Part shown: in pieces, positions 6,952-14,909 of the stretch | Layout: the number at the start of each line of letters is the position of its first letter | How positions within the stretch are numbered: the first letter of the stretch is position 1 | Source of the DNA: Gammaproteobacteria bacterium | Lineage (GTDB): Bacteria; Pseudomonadota; Gammaproteobacteria; Steroidobacterales; GCA-2729495 | Length of the DNA: 49,420 nucleotides | Direction: 5' to 3' | Assembly (NCBI GenBank): GCA_030746435.1 | Contig: JASLMV010000019.1 | Coordinates: 1 to 49,420 of the forward strand | The notes under the pieces: model-generated | Told to the model about the DNA's origin: nothing | What the model saw: only the letters and a program-made list of their open reading frames with translations | The model's database searches: none | Made by a program: the position numbers and the translations under genes

Positions 6952-8580
6952 ATGTTCAATAAGGCTTTTTTACTTGCTTGTGGATTGGCGCTAATAGTAC
7001 TTATGGGTTGTGCAACAGCGCCAGAACATAATGTTGCCGAGGGCTACGGGATGGAGGTGCTGGTGCCCGGTTCGGCCATGCACGGGGTGCATGGTCTTGC
7101 GTTCGATAAGGATGATGTGTTGTATGGCGCGAGCCTGACCGGTTATTCGGTTTACCGGATCGATACCGTAACGGGTGAGGTTACAACCAAGATTCCACCG
7201 CCCCTGGGGAACTCTGACGATGTGGCAGTTGCGCCCGACGGCACACTGGCCTGGACTGCCGGCGCTTATTCGGCGGTGCATGCCCTGACCCCTGAGGGTG
7301 ACATCAAAGTGCTTGCGAAGGATTTGCCGGGGGTGAATTCCATTAACTACTCGGCAGATGGTCGCCTGTTTGTTACGCGCGTATTTGGCGGTGACGCGTT
7401 GTACGAAATCGACCCTGAGGGCGATGCAGAGCCACGCATGATAGCTAAGAAGCTTGGTGGCCTGAACGGTTTCGAAGTGACGCCGGAGCTAAAACTTTAC
7501 GGTCCGTTATTCCTTAAAGGCAAGCTGGTGCGAGTCGATGTGGATACCGGTAACATTGATGAAATTGCGGACGGATTCAAAGTGCCTGCAGCTGTCAATT
7601 TCGACTCCAGGGGCCGTTTGTTTGCTGTCGACTTCCGGGAAGGCACGGTTACACGTTTTGATTTTGCGACCGGTGCACGCGATATTATCGCCGAGCTCGA
7701 ACCGCCCCTTGATAATCTTGCGATCAACAGCAGAGATGAGATCTACGTGTCGAACCCGGCGATCAACGCGATTACAGCGATTAACGGTGACACGGGTGAG
7801 ACCCGGCAAGTGGTTGCCGGTAACCTCAGCACGCCGGGCGGCATGACCGTGACAGAGATAGATGGCAAACAGGTTGTGCTGGTCGCAGACTTCTGGGGCA
7901 ACCGCTATTTCGATACGGACACCGGAGAGCGCACCATGCAGCCGGTGCCGGAGGGCGTGACGGCGTCGGCCAGCCTGGCGGCAAGTGACGAACACCTGGC
8001 CCTTGCGTCGATCTGGCCTTTCGGGCTGGTCTATGTCATTGACCGGCAGACCGACAAGATCGTCAAGACCGCAAAGTTCGATGCGCCCTACAACCCGGTG
8101 TTCCTGCCGGATGGCAGCCTGCTGGTTGCAGACTATTACGCGGGTACGGTAACGAAGCTTGCCCCCGGCAAGAGCCGGGAGAAAGCGGTGATATCAACTG
8201 GACTTAAGGGACCCGTGGCCCAGGCGGTGGCGGGTAACGACCTGTATATAAGTGAGTACGATGCCGGGCGTATCAGCCGTATCGATTTGCAGTCCGGCGA
8301 TACGGAGATAGTTGTCGCAAACCTCGATCGTCCGGAAGGCCTTGCACTAACGAGCGACGGTAAGTTGCTCATCGCAGAGACGGGGATGCAGCGTTTGTTG
8401 CGAGTCGAACCCGGCAGCGATGCCGTTGAAACGCTGGCCGACAATCTCGCGATTGGCCTGGAAGGAGGCGACGATCTGCCGACACCATTCCTGCTGACCG
8501 GCATTGCAGTCGACGCAGATGACAACATTTACCTGGGCGCCGATATAGATAATGCACTGTATAAGTTCAGCAAGCGTTGA
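6952..8580 (+). CDS. NHL/SMP-30-like beta-propeller lipoprotein
   Basis: 542 residues from the ATG after GGGGAAAACACT; an upstream in-frame start is less likely because it precedes the signal peptide. The lipobox is VLMGC. The rest consists of repeated propeller blades with the NHL/SMP-30 rhythm (GLAFDKDDVLYGASLTGYSV, DVAVAPDGTLAWTAG, AVNFDSRGRLFAVDFREGTV, GLALTSDGKLLIAETGMQR, GIAVDADDNIYLGADI). Roughly ten or more blade-like units suggest two linked propellers. Related proteins bind ligands or act as lactonases; no metal-ligand set that would prove an SMP-30 lactonase can be assigned here. Confidence 0.8.
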   Translation: MFNKAFLLACGLALIVLMGCATAPEHNVAEGYGMEVLVPGSAMHGVHGLAFDKDDVLYGASLTGYSVYRIDTVTGEVTTKIPPPLGNSDDVAVAPDGTLAWTAGAYSAVHALTPEGDIKVLAKDLPGVNSINYSADGRLFVTRVFGGDALYEIDPEGDAEPRMIAKKLGGLNGFEVTPELKLYGPLFLKGKLVRVDVDTGNIDEIADGFKVPAAVNFDSRGRLFAVDFREGTVTRFDFATGARDIIAELEPPLDNLAINSRDEIYVSNPAINAITAINGDTGETRQVVAGNLSTPGGMTVTEIDGKQVVLVADFWGNRYFDTDTGERTMQPVPEGVTASASLAASDEHLALASIWPFGLVYVIDRQTDKIVKTAKFDAPYNPVFLPDGSLLVADYYAGTVTKLAPGKSREKAVISTGLKGPVAQAVAGNDLYISEYDAGRISRIDLQSGDTEIVVANLDRPEGLALTSDGKLLIAETGMQRLLRVEPGSDAVETLADNLAIGLEGGDDLPTPFLLTGIAVDADDNIYLGADIDNALYKFSKR

Positions 8581-8601
8581 AAAAAACCACTGAGTGATTG
8601 G

Positions 8602-10248
8602 CTATTCGGGCGCAATCTTGAAGACCAGCACGTCGGATGCACCCGCGCCCTTCGAATAGGTGTCGCCGGCCACGGCCAGGCCACCGTCGGGGAGTTCTAT
8701 AAGCGCCCGTGCCCACTCGTTGCCGGACTCGCCGTGGGTGCGTTCCCACAGCAGGGCACCGTCGGGATCCAGTTTTAATATCCAGACATCGTAAAGACCT
8801 GCGCCCTGCGATATCGTGTAGCCGGAAAGGGCGTAACCGCCGTCATGCGTTTCGACCACCGCGCGCACCCAGTCGTCTTTAGCTCCACCAAAAATCCTGT
8901 CCCAGGCAGTCTCACCCGAACTGTCAAGCTTCAGCACGCGTATGTCGAAACCGCCCGCACCCTCGGACAAGGTCATTCCGCCTACGACCACGCCACCGTC
9001 GCGCGTTGCGGTGACAGTGCTTGCGTAGTCGGATTCGGTGCCACCGACAGTGCGGTCCCATTGCGGATCACCGGTTGAGCCTACTTTCAGCACCCACAAA
9101 TCCGCCGCCCCTGCACCTTTGGATTCCGTATGCCCGACGGCGACCAGGCCGCCATCGGCGGTTTCGGTCATCGCGTTGATCCAGTCGGTCGCCGGACCGC
9201 CGTACCGGCGTTGCCAAAGCAATTCACCGTCCTTGTCGAGTTTAATAATCCAGAAATCGTAAGGCGCACCGGATTTGTCCTGGGTATAGGCACCCAGTGC
9301 GATGCCGCCGTCGCTGGTTTCCACCGCTGCGCTTGCCCAGTCAGTGGCGGGGCCGCCGAAGACCCGGTCCCACAGCAGGTTTCCGTCTGCATCGGTTTTC
9401 AGGACCCAAACATCGAATTCACCCGCGCCCTTTGATTCCGTGGCGCCGGCTACCACGAGGCCGCGGTCTTGCGTTTCGATAATGGCGCGGGCACGGTCTA
9501 TTGCCGGTCCGCCAAAACTCTTGTCCCACAGCAGGCGGCCGCGGCCATCTACGCGTACCAGCCAGACGTCTTCGAGGCCGGCGCCTTTTGAGGCGGTGCG
9601 TCCCGCGGTGCACAGCCCGCCGTCATGGGTACCGGTCATCGCGTAGGCCCAGTCCTTGGCGGGACCGCCGAAGACCCCTTCCCATTCCAGGCCTTCCGTC
9701 GATTCATTGCCGGCACCACCGGGTAGTGCCGCCGAGGCGAGGCGATATGCACGTAACCGGTCGAAGTCGGTAATTGCTACATAGGCAAGCTTGTACTCGT
9801 GTGGACAGTTACCCGAGAACTGCGTGAGGTAGTTATTTGTGAGTGTCTGTACCTCGCCGTCGGGCGTAATCACGATGGGCTCATCGCCGACATAGGCTAC
9901 CCGCGCTCCGGTCAGGCCCGCGGCGGCAGGGTTGGAAAAATTCATCGACAGGCCCTGCATCATCGGCGCATTGCCCGTCATCGTGATCTTCAGTTCACAA
10001 AGTTGACTGTCGTTCAGGTAAACAGCCCGGGTTGAAATACCGCCGCCAAACAACTGCATGTCGGCGGGTCCGGTTACCGGCGATCCACGTTGCCAGCCGC
10101 TCAGGGGTGGCGGCAGGAATTCAGCAAAGCCTGCTGCATTCAACTCCGGGAGGTGGGTGCTATGCGGGCCCGGTGCGCAACCGCCGCTTGCAACAAACAA
10201 AGCCGTTAATCGCGCAGCCAGCCAAAATTTTGTAGTTCCTGCTCTCAT
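8602..10248 (-). CDS. Lipoprotein with seven 52-residue propeller repeats
   Basis: 548 residues. The ATG after AAGGGATATTTTG is chosen; an upstream in-frame ATG overlaps that site. The signal peptide ends VASGGC (lipobox). An N-terminal domain of about 180 residues is unlike the rest and has an ELKITMTGNAPM segment. Seven consecutive repeats of about 52 residues follow, each with W(D/E/Q)R.FGG, DWA.A.ET.DGG, SKGAG and D.WVLK.D..G..LW. A seven-bladed propeller is the natural structure, and the repeats run to the C-terminus. Proteins of this type are often exported and of unknown role. The stop lies 21 bp from that of the convergent NHL gene, pairing two propeller lipoproteins. Confidence 0.82.
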   Translation of the reverse strand: MRAGTTKFWLAARLTALFVASGGCAPGPHSTHLPELNAAGFAEFLPPPLSGWQRGSPVTGPADMQLFGGGISTRAVYLNDSQLCELKITMTGNAPMMQGLSMNFSNPAAAGLTGARVAYVGDEPIVITPDGEVQTLTNNYLTQFSGNCPHEYKLAYVAITDFDRLRAYRLASAALPGGAGNESTEGLEWEGVFGGPAKDWAYAMTGTHDGGLCTAGRTASKGAGLEDVWLVRVDGRGRLLWDKSFGGPAIDRARAIIETQDRGLVVAGATESKGAGEFDVWVLKTDADGNLLWDRVFGGPATDWASAAVETSDGGIALGAYTQDKSGAPYDFWIIKLDKDGELLWQRRYGGPATDWINAMTETADGGLVAVGHTESKGAGAADLWVLKVGSTGDPQWDRTVGGTESDYASTVTATRDGGVVVGGMTLSEGAGGFDIRVLKLDSSGETAWDRIFGGAKDDWVRAVVETHDGGYALSGYTISQGAGLYDVWILKLDPDGALLWERTHGESGNEWARALIELPDGGLAVAGDTYSKGAGASDVLVFKIAPE

Positions 10249-10423
10249 CAAAATATCCCTTGCCCGCATTGTGGATTATGCTCAGTAATCAGGCAGACCG
10301 GCATTATCGCTGTGATATAAGCAATGCTGATCGGCCGGGTTGGCGCACGATTGCTGCGATATCACCGGGTTAGAAGCCGAACTGCCAGGGACGAACAACA
10401 CCAAGCCACAAGGACGTGATTTG

Positions 10424-10439
10424 GCAGACATACGTCTGC
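10424..10439 (+). promoter_or_regulatory. Inverted repeat upstream of the TonB receptor
   Basis: GCAGAC-ATAC-GTCTGC ends 25 bases before the receptor start codon. It could be an operator or a short leader hairpin. No regulator can be assigned. Confidence 0.35.
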
Positions 10440-10464
10440 GCAGACACAACCGGGGGGTATTGTA

Positions 10465-13400
10465 ATGTCTGTTCTGAGGAGCATACCGCTTATCACGGTG
10501 GCATTTATCGCTGCCGTTCCAGTAGCAAGCCTGGTGCCGCGCAACGGCTGGGCGCTCGAAGAAATTGTTGTCACCACTCGCCGGCGCCAGGAGAGTCTGC
10601 AGGATATTCCACTCTCGGTTAAGGCCATTACGTCAGAGCAGATCGAACGTCTCGGCATCGATAACATGTTCGATCTCGCGCAGCTGGACCCCAGTGTGGT
10701 GATGGATAACCAGTTCAGTCCTGCCGATACCCGAATCGCTATCCGCGGCCTTTCCAATACCCGTGGCCGAAGTAATGTTGCGTTTCTGGTCGACGGCATC
10801 GATGTCAGTACCGAGAACGTGATAGCGCCTGGTTCCGGCTTGCTGGCGAATATGCGGTTGCTCGGCGATGTGGAACGCATCGAGGTCGTTAAAGGCCCGC
10901 AGAGCGCTCTGTACGGCCGGTCTGCGTTCGCGGGTGCGATCAGCTATACGACCAAGGATCCCACGGACGAATTCGAAGCCAAGATCAGCACGGATATTGC
11001 TGAGTACAACCAGCGCCAGGTAAATTTTGCATTCTCGGGTCCTGCTACCGATGAACTGGGCTACCGTGTTGACGGTACCCTGTGGAATTCCGACGGCTAT
11101 TACAACAACACTATTTCCGGCGATAACGTCGGCGGCGGCGACGGCAAGGGTATTTCGGGCACACTGCTCTGGGAGCCTTCAGAAACGCTGCGCATCAAGA
11201 GCCGGCTTGCCTACAGCACCGACAAATACGATCCCCGGCCCCAGGTAAAAATCGCGGCGCGGGACCTGGTGTTGTTTCCCTCGGAAGCCACCGACGTCGG
11301 GCTGGGCGGCGCGGGCGACAGTGGCTTCTGGTTGTTCCAGCGATTCAGCACGGATGATGGCGGCGGTGGAGGGCCGTGTCCGGGGGTGCCTTTGGGTGAA
11401 CTCTGTCCGTTCAGCGGCTCACGCGGACTGGGTTTCGTCAACCACGGACGTTTTTGCCCGGATCACATGGGGCCGGGCGGACTCAATGATCCAACCGCGA
11501 CAGACAGCCCGGGTTACTGCCGCGCCGGGAATATCGGTGACATCACGAACCCCGAGACGGGTAAGGACTATGAGGTCACGCACAGCGAAAACGCATTCAC
11601 GGGCGAGGACAACAAGGGTTTTTCGCAAGAGGTTACCCGCCTGAGTGTGAATGCGGACTGGGATCAGCCCTACGGCACCTTCTCGTTCAACGGCGGTTAC
11701 ACATATGCGGACGAGAGTGATGTACACGATCAGGATTACGAAGCCTTCGAACGACCGGATAAATTGCTGGCGAACTGGCAGGCCGACACGGATATGCGAA
11801 CCCGGCAGCTCAGCCTGGAATTTCGCTTCGCTTCGAATTTCGACGGGCCGGTCAATTTCTCCGCAGGTTTCCTGGCGTGGGAAGAATGGCGCGACTACGA
11901 CGAAAGCAATTTCATTATCGCCTGCATGCCGGTCGCCCGGGACCGGTCGGCGCCGGATCAGAACGGCGTAGTGGATGCGCAACTGGACCCGCGCGAGGGG
12001 CCGCTGGTGATGGTGCCGAATGTTTGTGACGGCGGCGTAGCTGGTTTCCCCTACCCCGGCGAGACTGTCGGCGGACCCAATACCGATTACCTGGTGTGGC
12101 AGCCAACAGCTTTGCAGGCCAGCCGCCCGGGACCCAGCGGCCACGCGCCTGACAGCGTGCCGCCGGTCTTCTGGGACGCGGACACAATTCACCGGTCTGT
12201 CTACGGGATGCTCGAGTGGCAGATTTCGGAAGACTGGAAGTTAACAGCCGAATCCCGCTACGTGCACGAAGAATTTTACCTCCACAAACCCAACCAGTCG
12301 TCCTGCACAGAGCTGGGTTTTGCGGTAGCTCCCGGGACCACCACCAGCGATCCGGCTACTGGTCTCTCGTTCGCGCAACTCAAGGATGAAAACGGTCCCG
12401 TGAGTATGAGTAGGGGCTATGACGTCTTGTGTAACTGGGAAGACAAGAACCCGCCCGGAACGGGCGGTGGGGTCCAGGACCCACAGAACAGTAACAACTG
12501 TGATCCCGCTTTTAACACCCCAGATGAAGACGCCGGTGGCCCGGAAACCTGCTGGCAGTATATCTCCGCTACCGTGAGTTCCTATTACAACGTGCCCAAG
12601 GTCACTTTGGAATGGACACCCACGGACGATTTACTGGTTTACGGCTTTTACGGCAAGGGACAGAAACCGGCCGGCATTAACCAGCTTATTTCCGGTGGTT
12701 CGGCCGTCGAGATCGAAGACGAGTTTTTCGACGAGGAAGAGATGGACGCCTACGAAATCGGCATTAAGTCCTCGTTCGAGTGGGCCGGTTTCTGGCAACT
12801 CAATTTTGCCAGGTTTCTCCAGAAATATACGGACAAGCAGATCGGTACCCAGATTATCCAGGAGTTTCGATCCACCCCGCGGATTATCAACGCGGACGGC
12901 GGTGAGGTCTGGGGTTCCGAAATCGAGGCGCTGTGGCAACCGTCATGGATGGATGGCCTGACATTGACCGCCTCGTACACCAGGCTGGATCCCGATTACA
13001 CGGACTTTAAGGATCCTACGACTTCGATCGTGCGAGCCGCCGAGCATGCCGCCGTGCACCCGGAAATGACGCCTTGTCCCGTGATTTACAGGGGCCAGCA
13101 GGGTCCGGACCCGGATGACCTGAGCGATCCTGCAAACGGGGACCCTTTCTGCAACCTGGACCTGAGCGGTAATGATTTTGAAAAAGCACCACGCAACGCC
13201 TTCGTCGCCACCGTCAATATCAGGCGCCCGCTCGGTGATAGCGGTATGGACTGGGTCTTCGACCTGAATACCTCTTACCAGGACAAGCGTTTCCTCGACG
13301 CGGACAACTACACGTACGTTGACGAATACACGTTAACCAACATGACGCTGGGCCTGTCGGGCGATAACTGGGATGCACTTTTATACGTGAATAATGTATT

Positions 13401-13560
13401 CGACGATGACGTGATCAAGACGGCGTCGACCTCTCCGGATTTCGGCCAGGGCGTGGTTAGCCTGGGGTTTACCGCGGGTCTCGGTATCAACAACGTGTCG
13501 GCAACGCTGCCCGACCCGCGCGTGGTCGGTATCAGGGCGAATTACCGCTTCGGCAAGTAG
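10465..13560 (+). CDS. TonB-dependent outer-membrane receptor
   Basis: 1031 residues with GGGGGG before the ATG. After a signal peptide of about 31 residues comes the TonB-box-like LEEIVVTTRRR, then a plug domain (QESLQDIPLSVKAITSEQI, TRIAIRGLSN, VAFLVDGIDV, ERIEVVKGPQSALYGRSAFAGAI), followed by a long barrel ending in NYRFGK. The protein is larger than many receptors. Extra length sits in loops rich in Gly, Pro and Cys (for example a run of five Gly followed by PCPGVPLGELC, and CNWEDKNPPGTGGG). Such receptors import siderophores, cobalamin, glycans or other bulky nutrients with energy from TonB. The substrate is unknown; the style resembles the iron-complex/IroN group. No TonB/ExbB genes are in the window. 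Confidence 0.93.
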   Translation: MSVLRSIPLITVAFIAAVPVASLVPRNGWALEEIVVTTRRRQESLQDIPLSVKAITSEQIERLGIDNMFDLAQLDPSVVMDNQFSPADTRIAIRGLSNTRGRSNVAFLVDGIDVSTENVIAPGSGLLANMRLLGDVERIEVVKGPQSALYGRSAFAGAISYTTKDPTDEFEAKISTDIAEYNQRQVNFAFSGPATDELGYRVDGTLWNSDGYYNNTISGDNVGGGDGKGISGTLLWEPSETLRIKSRLAYSTDKYDPRPQVKIAARDLVLFPSEATDVGLGGAGDSGFWLFQRFSTDDGGGGGPCPGVPLGELCPFSGSRGLGFVNHGRFCPDHMGPGGLNDPTATDSPGYCRAGNIGDITNPETGKDYEVTHSENAFTGEDNKGFSQEVTRLSVNADWDQPYGTFSFNGGYTYADESDVHDQDYEAFERPDKLLANWQADTDMRTRQLSLEFRFASNFDGPVNFSAGFLAWEEWRDYDESNFIIACMPVARDRSAPDQNGVVDAQLDPREGPLVMVPNVCDGGVAGFPYPGETVGGPNTDYLVWQPTALQASRPGPSGHAPDSVPPVFWDADTIHRSVYGMLEWQISEDWKLTAESRYVHEEFYLHKPNQSSCTELGFAVAPGTTTSDPATGLSFAQLKDENGPVSMSRGYDVLCNWEDKNPPGTGGGVQDPQNSNNCDPAFNTPDEDAGGPETCWQYISATVSSYYNVPKVTLEWTPTDDLLVYGFYGKGQKPAGINQLISGGSAVEIEDEFFDEEEMDAYEIGIKSSFEWAGFWQLNFARFLQKYTDKQIGTQIIQEFRSTPRIINADGGEVWGSEIEALWQPSWMDGLTLTASYTRLDPDYTDFKDPTTSIVRAAEHAAVHPEMTPCPVIYRGQQGPDPDDLSDPANGDPFCNLDLSGNDFEKAPRNAFVATVNIRRPLGDSGMDWVFDLNTSYQDKRFLDADNYTYVDEYTLTNMTLGLSGDNWDALLYVNNVFDDDVIKTASTSPDFGQGVVSLGFTAGLGINNVSATLPDPRVVGIRANYRFGK

Positions 13561-13594
13561 AAAGACTAGCGGTTCCGCCCGGGCTTTCGGCTTA

Positions 13595-13741
13595 CTAACC
13601 GGCGGCCGGCTCCTCCACGGGAGCCGGTGTCGCGCCGTCTTCCAGCCACACCCGGTAAAGCCTGCAGCTGAGCGACAGTGCGATCGTGCCCACGAGCAGG
13701 CCGATGATGCAGTCCGGCACCCTCCTTTTTACATAAAACAC
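13595..13741 (-). CDS. Possible 48-residue single-pass membrane protein
   Basis: A frame opening at GTG reads VFYVKRRVPDCIIGLLVGTI and continues ALSLSCRLYRVWLEDG to a Pro/Glu/Ala-rich tail. One hydrophobic helix with basic residues on one side looks protein-like. No good ribosome binding site precedes this GTG. A GGAGG lies directly against a later in-frame GTG, too close to serve it. It may be a small membrane protein or a remnant. It occupies most of the otherwise empty stretch between the receptor and the substrate-binding protein gene; I see nothing else in that stretch. Confidence 0.3.
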   Translation of the reverse strand: MFYVKRRVPDCIIGLLVGTIALSLSCRLYRVWLEDGATPAPVEEPAAG

Positions 13742-13915
13742 GTCTGGACTTGCGGCGGGGATAGGGCCTGCCTCTTTATGTTTATGAGAGGCACGGCACG
13801 GTGGTCAAGGTCGCATTCAGGCACAGTTTCCCCTGATGTGGCCTGCCGGCTTGAGCGCGGCCAGGGCAGCGCAGCGGCTTGCTGCTGAAAAAACCTTAAA
13901 GTACTGGAGCGAAGA

Positions 13916-14905
13916 GTGCATCCGCCGTCGAGCAACTTGGGCAAAATGTTATACAGGGTTACCGGGATTGCTGCCGTGGGGGTGCTGCTCTCGGGCTGTC
14001 TGTTTAATCCGTTTGCAAGGGATGCACAGCCTGCCGCAGAACCCGTAACCGAAATAGTCGAGATCGCCGGAACCAGACAGGTCGCGGTGGTGCTCAGTAA
14101 TGACCTGCCGGAATTCGTGGCCATCGCCGATGAACTCAACCGTCGGTTCAGTAAGGACATTACCGTGCACAGCCTGGGCGGAAAACCGGGCAATGCGGAG
14201 CGGGTGCTGGCAGAAATCGACGCGGCGGGGGCCGATCAGCTGGTTGCCGTCGGTCTGCTCGCGGCAAAAATCGGACGCGAGCGGCAAGGCCGCCCGATGG
14301 TTTTCTGCCAGACCTATAACTATAAGGAGCATGGCCTGGTATCGGCTAACTCGAAAGGCGTTGGTTTGTTACCGCCCTTCGACAAGCAGTTCGAAACCTG
14401 GCACGAGCTGGATCCGAAAATTAAACGTATTGGCTTGCTGTCCGGGCCGGACAAGGATGAACTGTTGGTGGAATTACGGCAGGCCGGCGACAGGAGGGGT
14501 ATCGGCGTTATCAGCCGCGCCGTTTCTTCCGATAAAGAAGCATTGCTGGAATTCAAACGAATGATGTCAAACATCCAGGGGCTCATTATTTTGCCGGATA
14601 ACCGCATCCTCAGTCCGCGAGTACTGCGCGAAATCATGTCGCTCGGCGCCAAGCGCCGCACCCAGATAGTCGTTTATGCCCCGGGCCTCCTGAACCTCGG
14701 CGCACTGATGAGTTTCACCGGGCGGCCGGACGATATTGCGAACGCGGTCGTAAAGCGGCTGGAAAGTGTACAGGCTGACGGCCGGATTCCGGGACCGGGC
14801 CTCATTCCACTTGAAGAAATACGCGTGCAGGTAAACCCGGCCATGGCGGATCACCTGTCGCTGATCATTCCGGAGCCGCTGGCAGGTTCGACGGGAAACA
14901 GGTAA
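13916..14905 (+). CDS. ABC-type substrate-binding lipoprotein (TrpX-like)
   Basis: 329 residues from GTG, which has GGAG six bases upstream; an ATG ten codons later also precedes the signal peptide. The lipobox is VLLSGC. The body resembles the ABC substrate-binding family PF04392 (tryptophan/tyrosine-binding TrpX type): VAVVLSNDLPEFVAIADEL, ADQLVAVGLLAAKIGRE, IKRIGLLSGPDK, GLIILPDNRILSPRVLREIM and a late ALMSFTGRPDDIANAVVKRL. No permease or ATPase gene follows. Instead the stop is 4 bp from a membrane GGDEF-EAL gene, so a sensory role is more likely than transport, comparable in layout to the NspS-MbaA pair of Vibrio. Confidence 0.82.
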   Translation: MHPPSSNLGKMLYRVTGIAAVGVLLSGCLFNPFARDAQPAAEPVTEIVEIAGTRQVAVVLSNDLPEFVAIADELNRRFSKDITVHSLGGKPGNAERVLAEIDAAGADQLVAVGLLAAKIGRERQGRPMVFCQTYNYKEHGLVSANSKGVGLLPPFDKQFETWHELDPKIKRIGLLSGPDKDELLVELRQAGDRRGIGVISRAVSSDKEALLEFKRMMSNIQGLIILPDNRILSPRVLREIMSLGAKRRTQIVVYAPGLLNLGALMSFTGRPDDIANAVVKRLESVQADGRIPGPGLIPLEEIRVQVNPAMADHLSLIIPEPLAGSTGNR

Positions 14906-14909
14906 AGCT

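Noticed and set aside
11419-12192. A 257-residue open frame on the minus strand
   Set aside because: It is antisense to the TonB receptor barrel; no domain pattern and no ribosome site.
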